The translations under genes were made by a program, and so were the position numbers. Below the pieces are notes generated by a model. The model was not told where the DNA came from, searched no databases, and worked only from the letters and a program-made list of their open reading frames with translations. This document shows positions 46,921 to 58,479 of a stretch of DNA of 64,000 nucleotides, piece by piece. Origin of the DNA: Phorcus lineatus (lineage: Eukaryota; Mollusca; Gastropoda; Trochida; Trochidae). The stretch lies in assembly GCA_921293015.1 (NCBI GenBank), contig OV121097.1, forward strand, positions 17,793,924-17,857,923, written 5' to 3'. Each line of letters opens with the position of its first letter. Positions within the stretch are counted from its first letter, which is position 1.

Positions 46921-47798
46921 AAAAAAAGAAAATATCATTCTTTTGGCGTTTTCTATATAAAGATTCAAGTGTAGATCGAGAGGCTATATGAACTTTTCTT
47001 AGGACAGATGACAATCTGGCTCTTATTTAAGCCATACAAAAAATAAGAAACATATATACTCTGCACATGGAACAAATACCGCTCTCCCTATATATGAAGT
47101 TTTGTAACAGTTCATCAAGGTATGTTCTCTCCCCCGCTCATCTTACTTAACAAGGCCTATACTTCTACTCTATTGTATAAGTCGATATTCAGACAATAGT
47201 GTAAGCAGTAACGAAGATTCGACGTTGCATTGATTAATACATAATTAACAAACAAGTCTTGCGAATCCAATGTTGACTGATGTAGCTGGGGTAGATGTAA
47301 GTTGTTATATATGAACGACCGCGGCAAATCCACAGGTGTGAAACTTTACAGAGGGCGCGCAGTGAATATCAGTGTTCGAGGAATAGCTCGGATATATGTG
47401 AGTTATTATTTATTAACAACTCTGGCTATTCCACTGATTTGATACTTTACAAGTGAACAGTTAGCGTCAAATTTTATGTAGATGTAAGTAAGTTTTAATG
47501 TGTCTTTTGATTGTTCTAAAATCATTGTAATAATATTTATAATAAATGCTAGATTTCGTCGGCGAAAACACTTTCATGTAAATAACAAACTGTGAAATAT
47601 TTTGTAAGTGTTTGACATCTTAAAATATCAATTGATTAGCTAAGCTATACGGTTCTGAATTTCCAAAAAAATATGAAGGGATCAAAATTAGATATTTCTT
47701 TTAAAATGTGATAGCGTTTATATCTTCATCTTATATCTTTATCTCCAGATATTCCAAACTAATTATATGTTCTTTAAGATATGTACTTGACTTTCCAA

Positions 47799-47860
47799 AA
47801 ACAGCCTTAAAATTGTTAAAAAGTCGAAATGCTGTGTCCAATTTTTATGTATATTATTTG
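47799..47860 (+). repeat. Fragment of the GGCGCGCGCC repeat family (copy 3, core missing)
   Basis: GTTAAAAAGTCGAAATGCTG followed by TGTCCAATTTTTA resembles 14728-14762. Only the left part of the repeat is present. Confidence 0.45.
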
Positions 47861-50800
47861 ATTGGCATTCTTGGCATTACTTACACATATTTTTCGTTGT
47901 GTTTGCTGTAAATACGTTCCGGAAATTATTTTTGAGTCGCTACTTCTCGAAAAAAATAACCTCATAAAAGAACGCCACATATCTTATCCCAACAACATAT
48001 GTAGTCTATATGCCCTGTTATATTGGTTCCTTGATATCAACATATGACCTTTCTGGCAATTATATGATTATCGCTAGATTTGAGATATACATCATTCTTG
48101 ATTGTTTCAGTTAAAGTAATTCTTAATTCGCTATTGCCAGTCTGCTCTCTACAATGGTGTACACCACTATCAAAACAATTTATGGTTGAGTGCGCATCAT
48201 ATTTATCCATTAAGTCTAAAGAAATATTGACCATGTAAACATATAGGAATAAAACGGGTTCCATATGCATTTGATGCACGTAGGTCGAGGGCATGATCTA
48301 ACTGAAGCCTCACCTCTGTGAATGTCACGTGACTTAGATCAGTACATGTACGTTGTTAACTTCGATCAATTATTGGGTCTAATAAACTACGTGTCATATA
48401 GATTGCCATTAAATATACATGGGTGAAACTGGTAGCTTCCAATAATTTGACACGAGGTGTGGTTTTAAGATTCATGGACCACTACATTAAAAGTAACGAA
48501 GAGAGGTAAAGTTTATTTTAACCTGATATTCACGCATTCAAGCACGAAGCTTGCAGAAATGTCATTGTAAATTAAATCAAAGGCCTAGTAATGCGTTGCG
48601 CTACGGATATGAAATAACTTTTTTCCCCTTTTGTACGAACAAAGAAGACATACAATATTGTTTCGATTCCAATCTAGAGAAAGCCGTTTCAAACCTGAGA
48701 CAACTGGTTATTTTATATTCGTTACGCAACGATATAGGCCTATGATTTAATTTACAATGACAATCTTAAAACCACAGCTCGTTGGAAAACTTAACTTTAT
48801 TGTCATCAAATTATTGAAAGCTACCAGGGTTAAATGTATGGTTATTGAGACACTGGGAAACCTCGATGCTTGCTCTGGGTTGTAGATACCAGACATTTAG
48901 TAAAATGGGTTTAACTATTTGCACAGTGTTTTCATAGTAAAATGAAGCTACATTTCACGGTTTTTAAGTATCTGTACACAGTGAATAAATAATGCTATAG
49001 TGTGTTAGTAGTTACACAGTGAACTAGCCGTTACACAATATTTGAGTACTTACGTGGAATTTTTACAATGACAGTATAGACAGTATCAGAGTTTTACACA
49101 GTCTTTTCATAATCAGTATGTTCACGTATCTACATTTAGTATATAAAATATTGTTATAAGTGATCATAGATTACATTATTCAAGCTTCATCATTACGTAT
49201 GTAATGAAATACAATCAATAATGAACTTCAATCAGAAAATAAGAAAATTAGTCATACATTTAACTCATTTCATTCTATAAAAGAGCTCAAAATATTTCGA
49301 AACTTTGTGAGAGCAGAATAAATTTATGGGCAATTAAAAAAACCTGATCATTATTTTACTACGACTAACCAGGGGTAGAGCAAAAAAAACTGAATAATAA
49401 CTAAAGAATATAATCTACAGATGCTAAATGTGTCGGCAGACAACGCAACCTGAATCGATAATTGATTTACGATGTCCCATACATGATTGTTATAAAATAT
49501 ACAACTTTTTTCCCCAATTACTATTCTGCAATGTCACATAAATATTATCATGAAGGATAACGTATCAACATATGGTACATAATATTGAGTTTTTATGGAT
49601 ACGTAAAACAGCTGTACATGACAATGTACAATGTGATATGGTTTGTTAAGCATAAAGGCATCAATCTTCTGCAGAAGCAGTTTATTTTGAAATTTTGAAA
49701 TTTGCAAGAAAATCTTAATTAACCGTTATAAGATTTAGTTTAATTAATTGAGATGTTGTTATTTAATTGTCACAATTTAAACAAAACTTGGATATCATCT
49801 CTGCTATGTTTAAAAATTATCTTACATATTTCCGTTAAATAGATTTTGAATTGCAACTGATGAGTGACAAATATAAGAAATCAAGCGACTGTCCAATAAG
49901 TTTAAACATATACAGTTTTCTTGATAATCTTCCGATGATTAACTGAAAAATATGTATTTGTAGCTGAGATGATTTCTTAACTTATTAATATTATTTCAAA
50001 ATAATTTGGCTAAAACTCAATTAATGAAAATTATACTTGCATTTGTTAATCAACAGATCTGGTTATTGAAATATTGAAGACTCAATTTAGTCCTGGTACT
50101 GTATGTCTCGACATGTTTTTTCTTGTTTAAAGCTGTGGATATGTATGAATATTTTAAACTTGAGAACAACATAATGAGAGAGAATTTCGGTTTAGTGGTT
50201 AAAAATTGATTATTTCTATAGTCGATGTATATAGTCGTTAATAAATCGAAGTCGGCTCAGAGATATAATATGTGCACAAAACGGATTAAGTATGGACTGT
50301 TGAAAATGGCTGAACCAGTAATGTGTGCACCATTTGAATTGACTTATCTCTGAAATGATAATTAAGATGAAATAATGTTCATAATGGCAACCCTGAACCG
50401 TAACCGATTTATTAAGCACAGTTTTAGCATTGTTGTTGTATAAACAATAGCGGCTGTCCTTCTGTTTTTCCACCTGTACACTGATTAGTTAAAGCAAGGA
50501 CGTGTATAGACCTATACAAATCCTTGGTTAAAGCTCAGTTAAAGTCATAGTCTCATTTTTGCAAGGCAAATTGTAATGCACGCCGGAAGAAAAGTTCATC
50601 ACTCACAGAAATCTTTCCCCTGACTTTTGCAACCATTTTCAGAACTTTGTGTGCATTCTAGCCCTCAATAATGAAATACAAAACACCGTACCCTATGTCT
50701 TTGGCGAACGTCATGACGTAGAACACAAGGAATTTGCCAGCTGAAAATCCAATGAAACTAGCTAATAGCTTATGCTTTTTTTCAAATACAGAAATAACAA

Positions 50801-50896
50801 AAAGGTTGTAAACTCAATGAAGAACGCGTCTGTCATAAGTATCGGCGCTGCAATTACTAGATTTCCTGTATTTCGTACTTGCGATGGGATTGCACT

Positions 50897-51697
50897 TTTT
50901 TTTATTTCTTTTTTTTATTTGTTCCCACAGTTTAATACAATAGATAAATAAATAACAAGTTCTAATGGCAATACAAGTAGTCAGGGTACTATCAAAGACA
51001 TGTTAAAACAGATTTCAGTCATGTATATATGTTATAAAAATATTTTGAATAAAGGTAACCATTTGTTGAAGAATTTAAAAAAGTTATTATTTCTTCTGGA
51101 AATACATTTTTCCACAGTGTAAATATCCTTTAGAATGTTTAGGAAAGAACCAATATTTGGAAGTGATTTCTTCAATGTGCAAGTATATATGTATCTTTTA
51201 GCTGAAAATATGATATGAATCAGCAGGGGGTTATTACGTATATTCCCAAACCAAATCAAAGATTTTGTGATTTCACATGGGTGCATGATATTATTTTGGA
51301 TTACCCAGCTTTCAATCTGCTTCCAGAAAGTTTTGGTTATCTCACATTCCCAATAAACATGACATAAAGTTTCGCTCCCATCATTACAAAAGCTACAAAT
51401 TACATTGTCAACAACTTTCATTTTCAACAATTCCTTTTTGGTGTAAATGATTCTATTCAAAAATTTGAATTGAAAATCACAAAGTTTTACATCTTTAATA
51501 TTGCTTCTGCAAATATTAAAAATCATATGCCAGTCAAAAGTTTTCTCATCAAATAAATTTTCCCATTTTTGGCAGATATGAGGTTTAATATTGTCAGATA
51601 GGAGTTTGTCATAGAAAAGTCTGGACCCTTTCCTTGCAGAAAAGTAATCCTTATGGACAAGGTTGACATTGCACTTGCACTTGATTTGGTACGTCAT
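50897..51697 (-). mobile_element. 5'-truncated L1-like LINE: C-terminal part of the reverse transcriptase ORF, 3' UTR and A-rich tail
   Basis: A 221-codon ORF (51697-51032) contains CDFQFKFLNRIIYTKKELL, then the zinc-binding C101-x2-C104-x8-H113-x4-C118 and ITKTFWKQIESW, which is the zf-RVT region after the RT core. The minus strand ends in an A-rich tail (T-rich 50897-50920 on the plus strand). The RT catalytic domain is absent, so this is a dead-on-arrival type insertion. Same class as the fragment at 25190-25520. Confidence 0.8.
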
Positions 51698-51884
51698 CGG
51701 TCTGAAACGGCATACGCCAATAAGCAGCGTACGTCATCCTGAACTTTAGAACGGGCATAAAATGAAAATCTTTGCAGACGCGACAGGAAAAATTGGTGAA
51801 AGTGATCAGATTTTTGCTCGTGAAGAATAATTAGCAAAGTTAAGTTGCCTTACAAAATTGATTCTATGACTTTAAGTTGTTAAT

Positions 51885-51960
51885 ATTTCCCGAGTGCGGG
51901 TCGAGAGATATGCATTATCTATGCATCAATTGAAAATAAGGAAATAATTATGTGTGACTT
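51885..51960 (-). repeat. Dispersed repeat of unknown type (copy B, short)
   Basis: The minus strand reads GCATAGATAATGCATATCTC then TCGACCCGCACTCGGG, matching copy A at 32738-32778 with an internal gap. Confidence 0.5.
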
Positions 51961-52734
51961 TAATTATAAGCTGTTTTACTATAGAGTTATTGGACACAGA
52001 GAGAATCAATAAATATGCATTCATAGATATCTTGAGCATAAATCTTATATAGACGCTTCGAGTCATATTATCAATAGAAAAAGTTCGTACTTTGTGTTTA
52101 TATTTTTACTAATGAATCTATGCTGAAAATAATTTCATCATTTCTTTTGTGCAATTTATAAATTTTGCAAAGCCATTTCCCAATCAATAGTCATACGAGG
52201 ACGAAATCTTCGATGCGTTATTTTCTAATATCGACAACCCCTTCCCAATTAGACCCACTTTCACAAGAACAAATGACTGCACAAACCACCCCAATTTTCG
52301 AGGAATGTTGACCATATCAACAACACAACTGTTATTAAATCTAATGTTGCTATTCGGCGTAAATAATTATATGTTCACAAGCACATAAGAATAAATAATA
52401 TATTATTAAAGACATCAAAGCAAGTATTTTCCCTTTCAAATAGGTTATATTTTTTAAATACATTGACAAATGCCCTTAATTTAGCTTTCTATCGTTGCAA
52501 TAAAAATGTTAAGAAGACCTAAGTCACTAAGGAATACGTAAAGTCGTAAAAGTCGTTTGGGTACGAAATAGGAAATGTTTATTGTTGAAAATAGCAAGAA
52601 CTGCTTGAAATGTGTGCAGCTATTGAATGAATCTTGATCACTCACAAGGGCTAATATATCCATAAAGATCTAAACCCGTTTGTGTCTAAACATTGCTAAT
52701 CTATTAAAAATGACTGCTGTCGTGTTTGGTCTTA

Positions 52735-52960
52735 AATCAATATATGCAAATATTGAACATGGCCGATATCGCATTTCATGTGGATTTAATAAAACGTTGT
52801 ATTAAGTCCTTCCGGATTTATAGAATTCACATTATAACCTGAATATATACATACTTTTCAAATAACTCATGTGAAAGATTAACTGAGTGCGGGTCGTTAT
52901 CAATATCGAGAGATCTGCATCATCTTGGCCCTATTCATATTAACAAAACATTGGCGTGCG
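52735..52960 (-). repeat. Dispersed repeat of unknown type (copy C)
   Basis: The minus strand matches copy A (32705-32935) over about 220 bp: GCACGCCAATG, CTCTCGATATTGATAACGAC then CCGCACTCAG, and GTATATATTCAGGTTATAA. Confidence 0.6.
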
Positions 52961-54002
52961 TCAGTATATTTTATAAATATTTTTCATTTGTTTTTTTCCA
53001 TAAGCTATTTCATTTGACATTGGCCTTATAGCACCTTAGTTGTTTCAAAATATGTAACTAGAACTTAGAATTCAAAGTTACCTTCAAATTGAAACGCTGT
53101 TCTATTGGACAATCTTTATAAACAAACTAAAATCTATCTAAAACTATCGCTCGTTATATTAAATAGCTGCTTAATTAACTGCCTTAAGAATATACCCCTG
53201 GCATAAATACTGAACTACCCTTTATCTTATAGCAGCATTGCTTAAGCCCAGCCATATAAAAAGTATTTTCTTAAATGTTTTTAGCCATATTATAATTATA
53301 TTCAGAGAAATAGAAGAGATCGTACTGACGTATAACTATTGATAATTAATCTAAACACATCATGTAGAAATTCAATATCCCGATGAATGTAAGAAACAAA
53401 ACATTCATTTAAAGATATATGCTTTAAATTTGTCTGAGAACAAAATAAATAAAGAATTTTAAAATGAATGTATATTGTAACATGTATATTCACAAAACAA
53501 AAACAAAGTATGCTATATTTCCCCCTGATCGTCCCTACGTTTATACCCCTACCAGATTGAAGACTCTCACAGAATGATTTTCTAATCTTATATGACAAAC
53601 ATCATTCCCTCCCAACAGAGTCTCCGTCATAAATTTCTATACAACCTCTGTCTTAATTCGAATGTTTCTTGGGCATGAAGTGTAGAACGCTGATTGGATG
53701 CAATCAAAGTTAGTTGTGCAATCAGCGACGCCTTTTCAAAAGTTATCATTTAAATCGCCTAAGTTATTTCCGTAAGCTTCCCAAAAGCTAAACTTTATTC
53801 GAATATGCACCTTGCACTTTGAGTCGTCTTGACAGAAAACAAACGCCTCCATGTCAGGAATCGTCAATCACCACACTGAAACCTTTTTGGTCCAAGGAGC
53901 TTAACCATATTCATGCCCTCAAACAATGTGTACGACGATTTTAGGTAAGGGAATTTTATCTTTTGGGTATATATATATATATATATATCTTTAAGACGTG
54001 TG

Positions 54003-55319
54003 TGTATATATATATGGTTGGATAAACACTCCCATGAGTTACCTGAGAGGATTTCAAAAGATTTCATTATAGAAAGTGTGAAATTTATCCTTACAAATAA
54101 TAATTTTCATTTTAATGAAAAATATTACAAACAAATAAAGGGGACAGCCATGGGAACGAAAATGGCGCCAACTTACGCCACACTTGTACTAGGATACCTA
54201 GGAGAGTTATTATACCGTAAGGTTGGCCAAAAGTTTGGAGTTGAAATCGAAAACGAATTAAAAAAAAGTTGGAAAAGATTTCTGAATGACTGTTTTATAT
54301 TACATTATACATATAATATTATATTACAAGATAATGATTCCTTGAAAGACCTACATAATATACTTCAAAATTTACATCCAAGTCTATCATTCACAATGGA
54401 AGATAGTACCGAAAAGTTAGCATTCTTAGATGTAATGGTAACCTTAAAATCAGGAAATATAGAAACTGATATCTATTACAAACCTACCGATTCCAAACAG
54501 TATTTAGACCGCTATAGATCCTGCCATCCGCGCCATATTAAAAATAGCATTCCATATTCCCTTGCCCGTAGAATATGTACCATAGTATCAGACCCGAATA
54601 ATCTAAACTTGAGGTTGAAAGAATTAGAGAAATTATTAAAAGCCAGAGGGTACCCTGATAACATCATTTTGGATGCTATAACAAAGGCCCGTCCCTTTAA
54701 CCGGGAAGATCTTCTAAAACAAAGACAACAGGAAAACAATTCGGCAGCCCTACCAATTGTTACTACATTTAACCCCTGCAATCCAAATATCTATCCAAAT
54801 GTGAAACACTATGTACAGGCGCTAGACGCATGTCCAAAACTAAAGCACGCTCTAAAAGATACCAAAATGATAAACAGTAAACGGCAGAGCAAAAACCTGA
54901 AACAACTGTTATCTAAAGCGTGCTTTAAAGATCAAAAACCTGAATTAGGTGGAAGGATCACAAAATGTAATAGGCCGAATTGCGGCACTTGTACACACAT
55001 TTTAGAGTTAAATTCATTCACCTTTAGGAATAATTCAAAATTCAAAATAATGGAAAATATGTCCTGCGCCTCCAGAAATCTAATATATGTAATAACATGC
55101 GCTGGTTGTTGCGAAGAGTATATTGGTCAAACGGGGGATACATTAAGGGCGAGAGTCCGAGTGCATAAACAACAGATAAAAACACCAAACTATAGATGTA
55201 TACCCCTGAGCGCACATATAGATGAATGCGCAAAGAATTGCAATCCCCAGTTCACAATCTGTCCTATTTACAAAATGCGCACAGATAATGAAGAGCTGAG
55301 GAAAATTTTTAGTATTTGA
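54003..55319 (+). CDS. Penelope-like reverse transcriptase (partial) with GIY-YIG endonuclease domain
   Basis: Retrotransposon protein that copies RNA at a target cut by its own endonuclease. About 438 codons, open from the truncated 5' end; no true start codon (the frame begins in the (TA)n region). RT palm: GTAMGTKMAPTYATLVLGYL at residues 48-67; catalytic box FLNDCFI at 94-100, where the family has FLDDCFI, so the first Asp is Asn; thumb LAFLDVMVTL and YYKPTDSKQYLDRY at about 140-172. A Cys finger KCNRPNCGTC (322-331) precedes the GIY-YIG domain (LIYVITC...EYIGQT, then LRARVRVHKQQ, 361-392). The C terminus ends early (NEELRKIFSI). The long open frame suggests a young insertion; the Asp change suggests an inactive RT. 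Confidence 0.88.
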   Translation, partial: CIYIWLDKHSHELPERISKDFIIESVKFILTNNNFHFNEKYYKQIKGTAMGTKMAPTYATLVLGYLGELLYRKVGQKFGVEIENELKKSWKRFLNDCFILHYTYNIILQDNDSLKDLHNILQNLHPSLSFTMEDSTEKLAFLDVMVTLKSGNIETDIYYKPTDSKQYLDRYRSCHPRHIKNSIPYSLARRICTIVSDPNNLNLRLKELEKLLKARGYPDNIILDAITKARPFNREDLLKQRQQENNSAALPIVTTFNPCNPNIYPNVKHYVQALDACPKLKHALKDTKMINSKRQSKNLKQLLSKACFKDQKPELGGRITKCNRPNCGTCTHILELNSFTFRNNSKFKIMENMSCASRNLIYVITCAGCCEEYIGQTGDTLRARVRVHKQQIKTPNYRCIPLSAHIDECAKNCNPQFTICPIYKMRTDNEELRKIFSI

Positions 55320-55462
55320 TTACATATGGGGTTGAAAAATTCATCGGGGTGAACTAAATAGTTATTTCAACATGTTGGAGACTATAATGAAACAATGTGT
55401 ATATATGTATATATATACACAATATTTGAAAAAGAGTTCACAAGTATACAGTATTATATATT

Positions 55463-55531
55463 CAAAGACAAAAAATGACACATAGCCAACATTACTCCCA
55501 AAGACAAAAAATGACACATAGCCAACATTAC
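55463..55531 (+). repeat. Two 33-bp direct repeats, period 36
   Basis: CAAAGACAAAAAATGACACA plus TAGCCAACATTAC at 55463-55495 and again, identical, at 55499-55531. Lies between the Penelope ORF and the 3' (TA)n tract. Confidence 0.95.
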
Positions 55532-55569
55532 ATAGCCAATATATATATATATATATATATATATAGATC

Positions 55570-57495
55570 TGTAAATTATACACAGGGACAGGTTTGTAAT
55601 TTATTATATCACTAGTTTTGGGGTATATATCATTGTGCTGATTACTCTAAGGATACATACAAAAATGTGGGCAAGTCACTTGTGTTTGTATGTTGACACT
55701 ACAGATTGGGTTGTAAAATTTATGAAAAATTTAAATTTTCTTGCTGCAGCGTCATTTTAGAAGCAACAAAAAGTAAAATTAAAGTAAAAGAGCTGCCCCG
55801 GAGAAACATTTACCATTTTATGTAGCCTTACAGTGGATAACTTATAACCTATTATATATTGATAAACATTGCAGAATGATATGATATATTTAGTAATACA
55901 GATTTGTTAATATATTGTCATGTGTCACGTGTATTTACAAACCTAATTGCCTTCATAAGTTCCAATAAAGGCTGTTGATCATGGGTGAGGATAAAGTTTA
56001 GACAGGATAACTAATCAGTGCCTTGTGTATTAACTATTGGAAATGTGCCAAGTGCTGAGGTCATTAAGTTTATTGCTTAATTGCCATAATGTACAGGTGT
56101 GTGGCATTTCATGTACACTGTTAGGTAATAACTTTATGACTATATTGTCTGGTGTGAAAAAGTAGTGTTAGGTAACTAAAAACCTCTCTCTGATAAAATA
56201 CCGGTATTAAAGTACTGAAGGAAATGGAAATAATATGCTTTTCAGCGTTAATATTTTTATTTGGTTGAAATATTTAAAACTGAAAAAAGAATTTCATATT
56301 AACGATACATTTCCAAGCAGGCTTTAACTTACATCACAATCAACAATAAATGTTGTGTTATGATTGACAATATTGGCCTACGTCACTCTAGATTAGTACC
56401 AGACTCTTTATCTCAAACACTGACCGTTACTCACACAAAAGAACAATAATCTGTATCCTTACTATGAAAAATACATTAGTACGCAACTCTAAGTTTTTAT
56501 GAAGATGGCAAATTGCGAATCAAGAGGTACATTTACTAAACACATCAAAGATTTTATCTTCATTTTCACTAATAACTGAGTAATAAGGCGAAAAACAGCT
56601 GCTCGGAACCTCGTATCCCAATGACGAGATCCGGAAGTTGCCGAGAGACAGACCATCGAAAGCGGGATCTCATCGTTACATTCATGTAAAACAGAAACAC
56701 GGAGTTGCGATATTGAGTTGACACAAATGGCACAAAGTAGTAACAAGTATTTTACATATACAATGGTCAATCAACTACACAGGGGGATAGTCGATTTGTT
56801 GAGGTGTTCAAACAAAAAACAGTCACAAGCAGATATCAGTTTGGGTTCACTCGATCGGCATTATCGGAGATTAACAACTCAAACAAACAACAACAACAAC
56901 AACAACAGATAATTTATGTCAATCAGAATATGTCGATGTATTGATATTAATAGCTTTGGTGACTTAGGAGCTTTTTTATAAGTACAATTAGTGAAAATAT
57001 ATACGTTCACGACCGCTGGAATCTATATTGTAAACAATGACACAGATCAGCCAGTCGTTAACGAGTCCTGTCTATGTCGTCACAACCCCCCTAGCACCTG
57101 ATTGGCTAATAAAACGTTTCGCGTCTGTTTTCCGGAAGTGTTTTTAAAACACGTTTTTTCTGCTATTTTCAGGTGGATGTGAACCTAAATAGTTGTTGAT
57201 ATTTTTTCTTAACTGCGTTATGAAGTATTTCCGCTAATCGTACCCCCTATGAGGATATATTATCTTTAACGCTATATCATTAGCAACACAATGTATAAGT
57301 TACCCTGATGATCACCATGTTCTGAAACCGGTTGGTAATGAACTTATATGAAGACCAATCTTCAGTTTGTTATTTTTAAAGTTATATATATATATAAAAG
57401 AAAAATTCACAAACACTACTCTCAGGCATATATAGATGTGAATATATATATATTCAATGTGAATATGTACCTAATTCTACAATAACATTATTTTA

Positions 57496-57562
<67 letters not shown>

Positions 57563-57715
57563 GTTTTAAAGATTATTTCCCAGTGGCATCACGAAACTTA
57601 CTGAATCATCCTTTCAAGAATTTGAAAATTCTTTCGAATGTGAGATTCGTTTAGGAAATTATCAAGAGACATAGAATACAAAGTAAATGTTCTCATCAAC
57701 TGAAGATCGCCATGT
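55570..57715. other. Intergenic, no gene; promoter-like patch at 57090-57150
   Basis: Mostly AT-rich. CTGATTGGCTAATAAAACG (inverted CCAAT box) and TTTTCCGGAAGTG (ETS) lie within 60 bp at about 57098-57142, but no gene start was found beside them. (AAC)n at about 56883-56908. Confidence 0.4.
57498..57559. repeat. (TA)n microsatellite, about 31 units
   Basis: Longest TA run in the window. Confidence 0.95.
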
Positions 57716-57717
57716 CC

Positions 57718-58477
57718 CTAGCTGAGATAGAATCTCACAGTGAGCCTTTTTATCTCTCTCACATACTTGAGATGCTTAATGTTTGAAACCATTTCTACGG
57801 AACCTTCTAACGGTTCAATTAGAATCACACCCCTTGTCACCCATGTTGAATCTGCTTTTCCTTCTTTCACTAGTTTACGCGTTGTACTGGCGATCATGGC
57901 TCTCTCCCGGGTGAGATCTTTATTGATATACACCATCCCCGTACCCGCATCACCATCCGTTTATCGATTTGGGAACGTTTGGGAAGTTGGGAACGTTTTT
58001 ACAAGAAGAATATCGTTGTTGCGTTAGATACGAAACGCACTCGGATCGGTCATTGTTCGGTGTGTATTGTGTCCGAGTCCTGTGATTGTGACTTTCATCA
58101 TTCTCGTAAGCGGTTATGTTTACCAATCTTCTTAGCGACATCAATGTCTTCACCATTGTGTTTAGGAATACTTGATATTCACACGTAGTTTCAATGAGAA
58201 TATTGTTTTCCGATCAATTTTGTATGTATCAAGTCCTGCATGATAGTATTTTGCTCAGAGACTTTACTTTCAAGAGAAGACACTTTACTTGTAATTTCTT
58301 TATTCTGAGTACCATGTACTTCAATTCCTCGCCGAGAATTGATGTGATTATTTCAGTCACTGTTTTGCCAACTGTTATCATAACCTCCTTAGATTGTAAC
58401 GTGTTCATGAGCTTTTCAACGAAAATGTCGCTTTCTACTAAACTTCTCTTATAGCCTCCAATACTTTTTTTACTCAC
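57718..58477 (-). pseudogene. LINE ORF1-like relic (broken in several frames)
   Basis: Minus-strand pieces: 58477-58229 with helical LVESDIFVEKLMNTLQSKEV; 58156-57950 with ENDESHNHRTRTQYTPNNDR; 57936-57718 with MVYINKDLTRERAMIASTTR, then KLVKEGKADSTWVTRGVIL. The last block resembles the C-terminal domain of L1-type ORF1 RNA-binding proteins ('..INEDLT.ER...T.RKL...GK...W...G.I'). Frameshifts separate the pieces. Family assignment is from memory of such proteins. Confidence 0.45.
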
Positions 58478-58479
58478 CG

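Larger units (their letters stand above)
43715..50890. other. Intergenic region with scattered repeats
   Basis: Contains (TACA)n (44783-44835), a two-copy degenerate duplication (45230-45460), a signal-peptide-like small ORF (45962-46147), copies of the GGCGCGCGCC repeat (46560-46920, about 47799-47860) and a two-copy segment at about 47296-47454. No recognised gene. Confidence 0.55.
51700..53950. other. Intergenic with two dispersed-repeat copies
   Basis: Apart from the repeat copies at 51885-51960 and 52735-52960, nothing recognised. Confidence 0.5.
53969..55565 (+). mobile_element. Penelope-like element (Neptune type), 5'-truncated, between (TA)n tracts
   Basis: The RT/GIY-YIG ORF (54003-55319) is preceded by (TA)n (about 53969-53988, 54005-54014) and followed, 220 bp after its stop, by (TA)n (55537-55565). 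The upstream half of the RT is missing. The 3' region holds a 33-bp sequence repeated with period 36 (55463, 55499). The (TA)n borders suggest insertion into a TA microsatellite, but exact ends and target duplication are not clear. Confidence 0.75.

Noticed and set aside
48037-48294. 85-codon minus-strand ORF
   Set aside because: No recognisable domain, splice signals or repeats; length is expected by chance in this much sequence.
54000-54002. GTG as the Penelope start codon
   Set aside because: Animal translation would not start there; the frame is simply open into the truncated 5' (TA)n border.
54512-54781. Minus-strand ORF opposite the Penelope RT
   Set aside because: Shadow frame of the RT/GIY-YIG ORF, no features of its own.
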